A DNA stretch of 64,000 nt, from the NCBI GenBank assembly GCA_964581385.1, contig CAZOOK010000015.1, positions 1 through 64,000 on the forward strand, written 5' to 3'. The DNA comes from CAZOOK01 sp964581385. GTDB lineage: Bacteria > Pseudomonadota > Gammaproteobacteria > Nevskiales > Nevskiaceae. A model generated the notes under the pieces. It ran no database searches and was not told the origin of the DNA. It worked only from the letters and a program-made list of their open reading frames with translations. The translations under genes were made by a program, and so were the position numbers. Below, piece after piece: positions 18,291 to 27,900 of the stretch; within the stretch, counting starts at the first letter, position 1, and each line of letters begins with the position of its first letter.

Positions 18291-19712
18291 TTATTGGGAC
18301 TCAGAATTGCCTGCTGGAATTAACATCGCCAAATGGTCTTGCACCTCTTCCAGTGTGGTTTCCGGTACAGCGAAATAGTCACAGATAAAGGTACGAAACA
18401 GTGGCGCCACAAATTGTGAGTCCCTACCCTTTTCGGAATATTCGCGCACGACTCGGCCACCTAGTTTCATGACGTGATCGGCGAACGCACGCTCTAGATT
18501 TTCGCGGCTGGCGTCGTCACATTTCTGATGCAGTTCCTGCGCTTTTCGCAAGCGAATGTCGTAGGGCGCCGCATCACGTGCCTTGCGCACACGCTGCTCG
18601 TATTCTTCGCGGGCCGCGCGTTCGCGCTCTTCACTGACACGCACCTCTGCTTTTTCCGCTTGCAGTTCCGTCTTTGGACGAGGAACACGATAGTCTTTAT
18701 GAATCGCGTCGCGTAAAAACCCAGTTAGTGTTCTCGCAATCCCCTGCTCGAACTGATTCTCGGCAAATTCGATCTTCTCCATGAGATACGCGTCGTCATA
18801 GTCGCGGGCAAATGACTTTGCTTCCTCGGGTGAAAAACCGTCAGCGACCAAGCGCTCTACGATCGGGGCGACGGTTGGCGGTAATGGCAATTCTTCTTGT
18901 GGCTTCGATCGCACATTGAGAACCCAGCCGACGATTTTGCGGCCATCCTTGATCGGCGTGGCGATGCTCACCAAGACGTCGGTGACATCGTTGATGGCCT
19001 TGATGCTGGGATCGAGAATCTTGTCCTTGAAATGTCCACTATTGGTGTATTGGTCCGCCGGAATCTCCAGCCACTCTTTGGACGACTCGAAATACACCTT
19101 GCAGCTGCCGAGATACTGATAGCTCTTGAACAGTTCGTAGAAACGGAAGTGATACGGACTGCGCAGCTCGAGTACGAAACGCAGTCGATAATGTGTGAAC
19201 TGCCGCACCAGCCCGCTCAAGTAAGGGCGCAGGTCTTCGTTCATGCGCAGAAATATGTATCCACCCTGGCGGCCGCAGGTCGGCGCCCAGCGGAAACGCA
19301 GCCAGTCCTCACCTTGCTTGACGTGAATTTCGGCACTGAACAGCTGCTCGAGTGCCTTCGATACGTCGGCATAGACGCTTTTCGAGCTCGACAATCCCGG
19401 AAAACTCTCCGCGACGTGTGTCATGGAGATCTTCATCAGCGGGAACGGCTCGTCGTTGCGCGAAAGCAGCGACAGGTACAACGACAGCAGTCGATGCGCA
19501 TTCAGCGGCAGGAAGTACCGTGCATTGATGATCGCGTTGGCTTTGACGATGTCGGCATCGAAGTCGATCGCAATCGGCGCGAAGGCCTGTGCCTGCTCGG
19601 ATCGCGACGGCAGTCGCGATTTGGAGGCGCGCCCCCTCCCCTGCCCTGCCGGCGTTTTTCGCGGGGCCACGCCAATGGCGTCGGGCGCCGTGGACTCTGG
19701 TGTTGCACTCAT
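18291..19712 (-). CDS. Plasmid replication initiator, Rep_3 family
   Basis: A 473-residue initiator. Residues ~45-270 show the two winged-helix modules of Rep_3/RepB-type proteins: NARYFLPLNAHRLLSLYLSLL at the start, then YHFRFYELFKSYQYLGSC, a FKDKILDPSIKAIND segment and GRKIVGWVLNV. The N-terminus is basic and low in complexity. The C-terminal ~190 residues are charged and helical, longer than in small plasmids. Rep binds iterons to open the origin and usually represses its own gene. It is transcribed away from the iteron block at 19937-20192, as expected. The ATG at 19712 lacks a strong ribosome site. Confidence 0.9.
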   Translation of the reverse strand: MSATPESTAPDAIGVAPRKTPAGQGRGRASKSRLPSRSEQAQAFAPIAIDFDADIVKANAIINARYFLPLNAHRLLSLYLSLLSRNDEPFPLMKISMTHVAESFPGLSSSKSVYADVSKALEQLFSAEIHVKQGEDWLRFRWAPTCGRQGGYIFLRMNEDLRPYLSGLVRQFTHYRLRFVLELRSPYHFRFYELFKSYQYLGSCKVYFESSKEWLEIPADQYTNSGHFKDKILDPSIKAINDVTDVLVSIATPIKDGRKIVGWVLNVRSKPQEELPLPPTVAPIVERLVADGFSPEEAKSFARDYDDAYLMEKIEFAENQFEQGIARTLTGFLRDAIHKDYRVPRPKTELQAEKAEVRVSEERERAAREEYEQRVRKARDAAPYDIRLRKAQELHQKCDDASRENLERAFADHVMKLGGRVVREYSEKGRDSQFVAPLFRTFICDYFAVPETTLEEVQDHLAMLIPAGNSESQ

Positions 19713-19868
19713 AAATAGTCAGCACCCAGCCGCTCGCTGACCCGCTTTTGGTCAGCGTCTGCTTCATATTTGCGCAACATGCCGATGCTCAGAACGAACG
19801 CCCTCCCCGCTTCACTCAAAGCCCTTCAAATCCTATGGTTTTATCCATCACGATACTTTAAGCTGCCC

Positions 19869-19902
19869 GTGAGAGTTCGAGTTGTCAAGTAATGAGAACT
19901 CG
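19869..19902. promoter_or_regulatory. Possible Rep operator upstream of rep
   Basis: The iteron half-site GTGAGAGTT occurs at 19869-19877. It is followed by an inverted repeat CGAGTT/AACTCG (19878-19883 and 19897-19902). Rep_3 initiators often repress their own promoter through half-iterons arranged like this. The role here is inference. Confidence 0.4.
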
Positions 19903-19936
19903 TCAATTTTGGAAGCCTAGGTGTTTGATGGCACCG

Positions 19937-20262
19937 ACCCGAAAACGGTGAGGGTTGAGACCGCAGTTTTTTTGAGGCAGAACCCGAATATGGTGATGGA
20001 TCAGTGGCCTGCGACGAATTCGAATGTACCGGAATTGGTGAGAGTTCATGTGCTGGCGATTCTTTATGGTGAGCCCGGATTTGGTGAGGGTTGGGGATTC
20101 GAGATCAAACCCGAGCTTGGTGAGCGCCTGCACCGGAAATGGTGAGGATTCACCCGGATATCGTGAGGGTTGACCCGAATCTGGTGAGAGTTTTGTTAGT
20201 AACAATATGATTTTATATCATTTATTGGCCTTTGAATCTTTTAAGCTTTTAAAGTGAAGTGA
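19937..20262 (+). other. Iteron-type replication origin (oriV)
   Basis: Eight 20-bp direct repeats, consensus ACCCGAATNTGGTGAGRGTT, start at 19937, 19982, 20027, 20073, 20109, 20131, 20152 and 20173. The first four are 45-46 bases apart and the last four 21-22, so most copies sit on the same helix face. An AT-rich stretch follows (about 20193-20262), suitable for strand opening. The block lies between rep and parA, which point away from it. No good DnaA box is seen; the best candidate nearby (TTATCCATC around 19844) has two mismatches. Confidence 0.87.
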
Positions 20263-20308
20263 AAAGCTGATTCGCATAATCGCGTGGTAGTGATAGGAGA
20301 ACGCAGCA

Positions 20309-21337
20309 GTGACCGAAATCTCTACAGCTCCCAAAGTCCTGGTGGTTGCTCAGCAAAAAGGCGGTGTCGGCAAGACCACGATTTCCAAGATGCTTGGCGT
20401 CTACGGCAGTCGCGAAGACCTGTTGAACAAACGGGTGCTGCTGATCGATCTCGACTATCAAGCGTCGCTGTCGAAACTGCTGCTGACGATGGAGTACTCC
20501 AATGAGATGGGGACGCAGCCGCCGATCCATCCCGATTATTCCGCGAAGACCGATCTGGAGTGGAACGGCCGCTCCAGTTCCGCAGACATTTTCTTTGATG
20601 GGTATGTGGTGCCCTACCCGATCCAGTTTCCGTATCCGGTCGCAAACCTACAGCTGTTGCCCGCACATAAAGCCCGGCTGCAGCAGGTCGAGGAACAGGA
20701 CCGGACACGTTTGCGTGACCAGGTGCACAACCGCTTGCACGAGTTTCTGACGTTGCCGGATGTGTGCTCGGGTTATGACCTGATCATTATTGACACCGGG
20801 CCCAAAGAATCACCGCTGGTGCGCACCGCGTTGCGCGCGGCAACGCACATGATCGTGCCGCTGACCCTGGAAACCCAATGCATCGATGGTTTAGCGGAAA
20901 TGCTGGGCTTATGGCGCACTGAGCGCGCGGCCCGGCCATCAACCCGACCGCTGATCATGTCCGGCCTGGTCGTGAACCGTTTCGACGCCCGTTACAGCAC
21001 GCACCAGGCTTATTTGAGCCAGCTCTCGAACGATCCACGAATTGCCAGCTTTCTGTGTTCGACCATCCTTCCGCAGCGCGCAGCCGTCACCGAGCGTGAT
21101 GCCCGCGGTGTGCTTCCAGCCACTTTGTTCGATCTGCCGCGTTCGGCTCAAATCAGAGAGCTCGCGCTCGAACTTTGCCGCGACATTTTCAGCAGCATTT
21201 TCCCTGAGGAAGCCAAACGCTTGAAAAAGGTACAACCGGACCGGCGCTATATCACGCTGGCTGAAACCGTACTGGCGAGCCAAACGCCAGAGCGTTTCGA
21301 AACGCCGGGTATGGCGCAGCAGGAGACTGGAGCATGA
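20309..21337 (+). CDS. parA: ParA-family partition ATPase
   Basis: A 342-residue deviant-Walker-A ATPase. The P-loop is KGGVGKTT (residues 17-24), LLIDLDYQASLS is the switch strand, and LIIIDTGPKES is Walker B. ParA forms gradients on the nucleoid that carry ParB-bound plasmid copies to daughter cells. Translation starts at a GTG at 20309 behind AGGAGA. There is no long N-terminal DNA-binding domain, so it is not a P1-type ParA. It overlaps parB by four bases (ATGA), showing coupled translation. Confidence 0.92.
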   Translation: MTEISTAPKVLVVAQQKGGVGKTTISKMLGVYGSREDLLNKRVLLIDLDYQASLSKLLLTMEYSNEMGTQPPIHPDYSAKTDLEWNGRSSSADIFFDGYVVPYPIQFPYPVANLQLLPAHKARLQQVEEQDRTRLRDQVHNRLHEFLTLPDVCSGYDLIIIDTGPKESPLVRTALRAATHMIVPLTLETQCIDGLAEMLGLWRTERAARPSTRPLIMSGLVVNRFDARYSTHQAYLSQLSNDPRIASFLCSTILPQRAAVTERDARGVLPATLFDLPRSAQIRELALELCRDIFSSIFPEEAKRLKKVQPDRRYITLAETVLASQTPERFETPGMAQQETGA

Positions 21338-22317
21338 TTCCAAGAATCAACATGAGCAAAAAGGCCCTCGGCATGGCCCAGCGCGATCACACCACCGAGC
21401 TGGTCGGCGCATTGGCGGGTGACGACGTCAAGCCGAATGATTTTTCGGATGTGCGGGCGATCGCGATGCGCGACATCCGCGTTGACCGCGAGCAGGCACG
21501 TTCACTCGGGATCACACTGGATGTGCTGCGTAACCCGGAATCGGTGACGGATCCGGATTTGAGGGCAAAGGTGGATGCGATTCTCGGATTGGCCGAGACC
21601 TTGGGCACCATCGGCCAGCAGACGGCGATCGAGGTATTTCAGGAAGGGAGTCGCTTTACGCTGGTTTCCGGTGAGCGCCGCTACTGGGCAGCCTTGCATC
21701 TTGGATTGCTGACGCTCAATGCCAAAGTGCTCCCGGAACGTCCGCAACGCTTACGCCTGAAGCAATACGTCGAGAATGCACAGCGCGAAGGTCTGAGCAC
21801 GCGCGAAACGCTCAATGCGCTGAGCCACGTGATGGAGGAGTGCGCCATACTGGGAATGCCAGTGGTCTCATTCAGCGACCTCAAACGGCAGACCGGGTTG
21901 CCGAAGGCCACGGCATCGCGCTGGTGGTCAGTGCTGTCGGGCCCGAAAGACGTGAGAGATGCGATTGTTGAAGGTCGCATTCAATCGTTGCAGGTGGCCG
22001 ACACCGTGACTCAGGTCGCTGATGCGGCTGAGCGCGCCAGACTGATTGCGCAGTTCGCGGAGGCCGAGAAGCGCGGCGAGTTAATGGCTGTGGTCGAATC
22101 CATCAGCAAGAAGGGTAGGGTGCCCAAATCCAAAGGTGGGCGGCCGGCGAAACTGCAGATCAGCTTCAAGGTGGGCTCCGGGAAGACCGAGGTGATGCGC
22201 GAAATCCTCAGTCGGTTGCTGGGTCGAGCACCGGACGGTGTTGATTTACGGAACCCGAAATCGGTGATGAAGGCGATTGAATCAGCGGTTGCCATGCTGG
22301 AGCAGGAATTTGGCTAG
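21334..22317 (+). CDS. parB: ParB-family partition protein
   Basis: A 327-residue ParB-type protein. The N-terminal nucleotide-binding domain has VSGERRYWAALHLG (the GERR box). A helix-turn-helix follows around residues 180-205 (FSDLKRQTGLPKATASRWWSVL). The C-terminus has a glycine-lysine-rich linker (KSKGGRPAK) and a dimerisation tail. ParB loads at parS sites and recruits ParA. It is coupled to parA by an ATGA overlap. A perfect 16-bp palindrome begins at the base after its stop codon and may be its binding site. Confidence 0.9.
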   Translation: MIPRINMSKKALGMAQRDHTTELVGALAGDDVKPNDFSDVRAIAMRDIRVDREQARSLGITLDVLRNPESVTDPDLRAKVDAILGLAETLGTIGQQTAIEVFQEGSRFTLVSGERRYWAALHLGLLTLNAKVLPERPQRLRLKQYVENAQREGLSTRETLNALSHVMEECAILGMPVVSFSDLKRQTGLPKATASRWWSVLSGPKDVRDAIVEGRIQSLQVADTVTQVADAAERARLIAQFAEAEKRGELMAVVESISKKGRVPKSKGGRPAKLQISFKVGSGKTEVMREILSRLLGRAPDGVDLRNPKSVMKAIESAVAMLEQEFG

Positions 22318-22333
22318 AGTTTCAGCTGAAACT
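22318..22333. promoter_or_regulatory. Candidate parS palindrome
   Basis: A perfect 16-bp inverted repeat, AGTTTCAGCTGAAACT, starts at the base right after the parB stop. Centromere sites of ParB/KorB-like proteins are short palindromes of this kind and often flank the par operon. I did not find a second copy by eye, so the assignment is tentative. Confidence 0.45.
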
Positions 22334-23210
22334 TTTCGTTATCGTACTGATTTTAAATGGTTTTATTGATTTAGTTTCTCGAAATCTTAAGCCGCCCGTC
22401 CAGGGCGAAAGCCTTTGCGTCATGTGGTCGTGGAACCGGACCGGGCGGGGGAGCGTGCTGGGGGTCGGATATGGCAAGTCAAATCAATCGAAATGGGTGG
22501 GTACAGCGGAAGGCAAGGCCAGAGGTCAACCCGGCGACGAACGAATCGTCCGCTTTGCTCATATTGGAGCCTTCTGAATTGACGGTGTCGTCCGGCCCGG
22601 ATTTTTGAAATGCCGGTGCGTCGCGCGGCAGCACGATCCGGTGGCGGGGCTTCGGATTTTTGAGCGGGAGGTTCCACGTGTAACTTTTTGCGGCTGTTAC
22701 GCAAAATTGAAAATCGCCGGTTTGGTCGTCTGCTTAATCGGCGGTGGGCTTTAAACGCTACAGCTCCTGCAGTACTTCTACGGACCTGTGCGGGTCTGCG
22801 TCGCCTGTTCTTCTAGTTCCATGCTGCGCCGGTGCTCGGTGTCATCGCCAAGGAGATCGGGCGACAGTTCTGGTCCGAGCCGGCGAACGGTTAAGCGTCC
22901 TAATGCGGCAATCCAACCGGTGTGTAGCAATGATGCGCGCAGTATCGCTCCGACAACGTGGCCGGGTGGGGGAGTGATCCAGCCCGTTGCGATTGCCGTA
23001 TTTGAAGCGCTGGCGGCGAAGAAAGCCCGTACAGCTCATGGCGAAGACGACCAGCACTTCTACTCATAATGTCGGGCAACGGCGACTCCCGCAGGGCGTT
23101 GATTTTGCGGTGATGAAGTAGTGGCAGAGCCGAGTTTATTCGGGCCCGTCTGCTTGGTTCCTAAAGACTCCGTGCCGTCCAGAGACTTGATCGTCCGTGC
23201 CGACCTGGGA
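22334..23210. other. Intergenic, nothing recognised
   Basis: About 880 bases without a supportable gene, between the partition operon and the SOS unit. Short frames on both strands are arginine/proline-rich and look like noise. It could hold decayed sequence or further partition sites. Confidence 0.35.
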
Positions 23211-23230
23211 TACTGTGAATTTGCACAGTA
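23211..23230. promoter_or_regulatory. LexA (SOS) box
   Basis: TACTGTGAATTTGCACAGTA matches the canonical proteobacterial LexA operator (TACTGT-N8-ACAGTA). Its outer six bases on each side are perfectly palindromic. It lies about 300 bases before the imuB start and should place imuB-dnaE2 under SOS control. Confidence 0.85.
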
Positions 23231-23527
23231 GTTGGTTATCCAATCCATGATCCTAATCTCCGGCGCTGCTTCATTGTCCATTCCCGCGGTATGGCGTGGT
23301 TCAGGCTGCACATCGGAGCTCGGCCTTTCATTGATGCGGCCGCTGCTCGCGGGGACAACTCGGGCGGGGAGGGCAGTCGCAGCGGCATCGTCGCCGTGCG
23401 TCTGCGCGCCAACACGGCAGCTATATGTATGCACATTGAGGTCGCGCGCTGGCGGGATATGCGCTGGCGCGCGCGTCGCGCTACACGGCGCTGTGCCGCG
23501 AGCGGCGTGAGCGATGCGGATGACACC
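23231..23527 (+). other. Unexplained leader between SOS box and imuB
   Basis: About 300 bases between the LexA box and the imuB start. imuA would be expected in front of imuB, but the space is too short and no RecA/SulA-like ImuA motif is visible. A 92-codon frame (23232-23510) and an in-frame extension of imuB (from 23291) exist, but neither resembles known proteins. It may be a remnant of imuA or an unusually long leader. Confidence 0.45.
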
Positions 23528-24925
23528 ATGCTCTGGCTCTGCATCCATTTACCGGAGCTGCCACTGGAGGCGCTGGCGCTGCCGCCGGAGATGGCGGTCG
23601 GTGTCGTTGAAATCCGCGGCCATCGCCGGCAGCTGATCCGCATCAGCCAAGGCGCCCGAGCGCGCGGTCTGTATGAGGGCATCTCCGCGGCCGCCGCGTT
23701 GAGCTTGGCACCCGATATCCGCCTGGTCGATCGCAATCCCGCCGCCGAGCAGCAAGCCCTCGAAGCGGTCGCGTGCTGGGCGTACCGCTTCGGGGCGCCG
23801 GTGACGCTGTCGCGGGAAACGGGCAGTGTCTGGGTCGAAGTCCGCCGCAGTCTGCGCATGTATGGGGGCTGGCGATTGTTTCGCCTCGAGATTGAGCGCG
23901 AAGGGATCGCGCTGAGCTACGGCGTGGCCTACGGTGTAGCGCCGACGCGGCCGGCGGCCGAGTTGCTCGCGCGTGCAGGCGCAGGTCTTGATCGTCCCAT
24001 CGGCAGGATGGGCGACCTGCCGCTGTCGCTGCGCGATAAGGCGATCGCGTTGCTGCCGTTCGATCCACAGACGATCGATATCTTGTACGGCTCCGGCCTG
24101 CGTACGGTCGGTGCGGTGCTCGACGTGCCGCGCGACAGCATTGCCCGTCGCTTCGGTACTGACACCGCGCGCTGGCTGGATCGATTGATCGGGCAGGGGC
24201 CCGATGTGTGGGACGCCTTCGAGCCGCCGGCGCAGTACCGCCGCCGTTTCGAACTCGCTGGTCTCGTCGACAGCACGGAAGCGCTGCTGTTTCCGCTGCG
24301 CGCCATGATTGGAGATTTCTCCCAATACCTGCGCGCACGCGACGTCGCCGTGCAAACATTCCGGATCGTATTCCTCGATGGTGCGCGTCGGCCGGTAGCG
24401 CTCGATATCGGCCTGCTCGCGCCGACGCGTGATCCGGTGCGGCTGTTGCTGGTGCTGCGCGAACGGCTCGACAAGCTTGTCGTCGACGAAGGTGTTCTTG
24501 AGATCAAGCTCGAAGCTGATCACTTCGAAGCTGCCAGCATCGTGCAGGACGATTTATTTCAGACGGGCCGCGGCCGGGAGGATCGCGCAGCGCTCTACGA
24601 ACGACTCCATGCACGGCTCGGCGCGCAGGCCATACGCCGTCTCGCGGTGGCGCCGGACAATAGGCCCGAAAAAGCATGGAGCGAAAAACCGGTCGCCGGC
24701 GCTGCCGCCGAGTATCCGCCGCGTCCGCTGTGGCTGCTGCCGCAGCCCGAGCCGATCGCAGAGCCGGTGCTGATCAGCCCGCCGGAGCGCATCGAATGCG
24801 GATGGTGGGACGGCGTCCAGCAGCAGCGCGATTACTTCATCGCCGAAGACCGCGACGGCCGGCGTCTCTGGGTCTACAAGGACGCGAATACCGAAGGATG
24901 GTGGCTGCACGGCCTCTGGCAATAA
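23528..24925 (+). CDS. imuB: ImuB, Y-family polymerase-like mutagenesis protein
   Basis: A 465-residue Y-family-like protein. I start it at 23528 because MLWLCIHLPELPLEALAL is the usual ImuB opening; the open frame itself extends 79 codons further upstream. The family keeps the polymerase fold, but its catalytic acidic residues are lost. Here the canonical early Asp is replaced (WLCIHLPELPLE). It acts as the hub of the mutasome, binding the beta clamp and DnaE2 for error-prone bypass after damage. A likely clamp-binding segment lies near QDDLF in the second half. It ends four bases before dnaE2. Confidence 0.88.
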   Translation: MLWLCIHLPELPLEALALPPEMAVGVVEIRGHRRQLIRISQGARARGLYEGISAAAALSLAPDIRLVDRNPAAEQQALEAVACWAYRFGAPVTLSRETGSVWVEVRRSLRMYGGWRLFRLEIEREGIALSYGVAYGVAPTRPAAELLARAGAGLDRPIGRMGDLPLSLRDKAIALLPFDPQTIDILYGSGLRTVGAVLDVPRDSIARRFGTDTARWLDRLIGQGPDVWDAFEPPAQYRRRFELAGLVDSTEALLFPLRAMIGDFSQYLRARDVAVQTFRIVFLDGARRPVALDIGLLAPTRDPVRLLLVLRERLDKLVVDEGVLEIKLEADHFEAASIVQDDLFQTGRGREDRAALYERLHARLGAQAIRRLAVAPDNRPEKAWSEKPVAGAAAEYPPRPLWLLPQPEPIAEPVLISPPERIECGWWDGVQQQRDYFIAEDRDGRRLWVYKDANTEGWWLHGLWQ

Positions 24926-24929
24926 TCGT

Positions 24930-27900
24930 ATGTATGCGGAGCTGCACTGTCTGTCCAATTTCTCGTTCCAGCGCGGGGCGTCCAGCGCGGCGGAGCTCAT
25001 GCACCGCGCGAAGGACCTCGGCTACCAGGCGCTCGCGATCACCGACGAATGCTCGCTGGCCGGGATCGTGCGCGCCTGGGAAGCGGCGAAGAACGTCGGC
25101 CTGAAGCTGATCATCGGCAGCGAAATGCTGCTGACCGATGGTACGAAACTGGTGCTGCTGGCGCCGGACGTAACAGGCTACGCACAGTTGTGTTCGCTTA
25201 TTACCCGTAGCCGGCGCCGCAGCGGAAAAGGACAGTACGCGCTGACGGTGACAGAGGTGTGTACCGACAGTGACCATTTGCTTGCACTGTGGATTCCGCG
25301 CTGGCCGGCGCAGGGCATTCCCGACGCGTTGTTCCACGCTCAGCTGGGCGCGCTGCATCCGCATTTTGATGCGCGTCTATGGATCGCCTGGGAGCGGCAT
25401 CTGCATCCCGAGGATCAAAAGCGTCTGGCCGCGCTGCGCACCCTCGGAAAGCACTACGGTCTGCCGCTGGTTGCCGCCGGGGACGTGCGCTACCACGTGC
25501 GCCAGCGGCAGAGGCTGCACGACGTGATGACCTGCATCCGTGTCGGCGGCACCATCAGAGCGCTGCAGACGCCGAGCTTCCCGAACGGCGAGCGTCACCT
25601 GCGTCCGCTGTCGACACTGCAGCGCCTGTATCCGGCCGATCTTCTGCGCGAGAGTCTGGCGATCGCCGAGCGCTGCACCTTCGATCTGGCGCAGCTGCGG
25701 TATCAGTACCCCGAAGAGCTGGTGCCCGATGGGCTGACCGCCATCCAGCATCTGCGGCAGCTCACGGAAGCGGGCATTCGCCAGCGCTGGCCGGACGGCT
25801 GTACGCCAGAGGTCCGAGCGACGATCGAAAAGGAACTCGCGCTGATCGAGGCACTGCACTACGAACACTATTTCCTGACGGTCGAGGACATTGTTCGGTT
25901 CGCACGCGCGCAGGACATTCTCTGCCAGGGCAGGGGCAGCGCGGCGAATTCGGCCGTGTGTTTTGCGCTCGGCATTACCGAAGTCGATCCCGCCCGTATG
26001 AACCTCCTGTTTGAACGCTTCATTTCGAAGGAACGTGCCGAGCCGCCGGATATCGACATCGACTTCGAGCACCAGCGCCGCGAGGAAGTCATCCAGTACG
26101 TCTATCGAAAATACGGCCGCGAGCGGGCAGCGATCGCGGCCACAGTGATTTCGTATCGGCGCAAGAGCGCGGTGCGCGACGTCGGCAAGGCGGTAGGGTT
26201 GCCGCTCGACATTGTCGACGCGCTAACGAAGTCACTGACGTACTGGGATGACGACGCACAGTTCGTCGAGCGTCTGCGCGGCCTGGGTTTCGCGGTTGAC
26301 AGTCTTTTACTAAAACAGCTCGTCGCGCTGGTGAACGAGATCGAGGACATGCCGCGCCATCTGTCGCAGCACGTCGGCGGGTTCGTGATCTCGCATCAGC
26401 CGCTGTCGACGCTGGTCCCGGTCGAAAATGCGGCGATGCCGGATCGCACGATCATCCAGTGGGACAAGGACGATCTGGACGCGCTCGGTCTGCTGAAGAT
26501 CGATTGCCTCGCGCTCGGCATGCTCAGCGCGCTCAGGCGCGCGCTGAAGCTGGTGTCCGATTATCGCGGCACGCCGCTGACGCTGGCGACCGTGCCGGCG
26601 GAGGACGAAAAGACCTACGAGATGATCGGCCGCGGGGAAACCACCGGCGTGTTCCAGATCGAAAGCCGCGCGCAGATGAGCATGCTGCCGCGCATGAAGC
26701 CGAAGACGTTTTTCGATCTCGTCATCGAGGTGGCGATCATTCGCCCGGGCCCGATCCAGGGCGACATGGTGCATCCATACCTGCGGCGCCGCGAAGGAAA
26801 CGAGACCGTCGAATATCCGAGCGCGGCGCTGCGCAAGGTGCTGGAACCGACATTGGGTGTGCCGCTGTTTCAAGAGCAGGTGATGTCGATCGCGATGGTA
26901 GCGGCCGGCTTTTCGGCAGGGGAGGCGGACCAGGTGCGGCGCTCGATGGCGGCCTGGAAACGCAAAGGCGGTCTGGAGAAATTTCGCGACAAGCTGCTCG
27001 CGGGCATGAAGGAACGGGGCTACGACGATGGTTTTGCCGAGCAGATCTACCAGCAGATTCTCGGTTTTGGCTCCTACGGATTTCCACAATCGCATGCGGC
27101 AAGCTTTGCGCTGCTGACCTACGTATCGTGCTGGCTGAAGTGTCATGAGCCGGCTGCGTTCTGCGCCGCACTGCTGAACAGTCAGCCGATGGGTTTTTAT
27201 GCGCCGGCGCAGCTCGTCAACGATGCGCGGCGCAATGGCGTGGGTTTCCGTCCGGTCGACGCGACGATCAGCAACTGGGATTGCGCGCTCGAGTGCGGCG
27301 CCGATGGCGAACTCGACGTGCGGCTCGGCCTGCGCATGGTGGGCGGACTGCCGGAAGCCGAGGCGCTGCGCGTGGTGCAGGCGCGTGCGTGCAAGCCATT
27401 CATGTCAGTCGAGGACCTCGCGAATCGTTCGGGATTGACCAAGCGCGCGCTGGACGCGCTCGCCGAAGCCGGTGCGCTCGAAGCGCTGACCGGGCATCGC
27501 CATCACGCGCGCTGGACGGCGGCCGGCGTGCAGCGTCTCGATGGCGTGCTGCGCGACAGTCGCGTGCCCGAATTGGCATTGGTGCTGCCTGCGCCGAGCG
27601 AGGGCGAAAACCTGCGCGCGGATTTCCGCAGCCTGAAGCTCACGCTGGGCCGTCACCCGCTGGCGCTGCTGCGTTCGCGGTTGCGGCGCATCGGCGCGCT
27701 GACCGCAGAACAGATCCGCGTTGCGGCGAACGGCCGCCGCGTGCGCGCGGCCGGCATCGTGACGCACCGGCAGCGCCCGGGTACTGCATCTGGCGTGGTG
27801 TTTGCAACGCTGGAAGATGAAACCGGTACCGCGAACCTGATTATCTGGACCCAGGTCCTCGACGCCTACCGCGATGCCGTGATCGGCTCGTCATTGATGG

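Noticed and set aside
19841..19852. DnaA box near the origin (TTATCCATC)
   Set aside because: Two mismatches to the consensus and no second box; not enough to call.
22420..22704. 94-codon minus-strand frame (also 22744-22977 plus)
   Set aside because: Arg/Pro-rich translations, no ribosome site, no family resemblance.
23291..23527. 79-codon N-terminal extension of imuB
   Set aside because: ImuB proteins start at MLWLC-like sequence. The extension is arginine-rich and unlike any domain.
26310..27146. 278-codon minus-strand frame opposite dnaE2
   Set aside because: Antisense of a well-conserved polymerase, His/Arg-rich, no motif.
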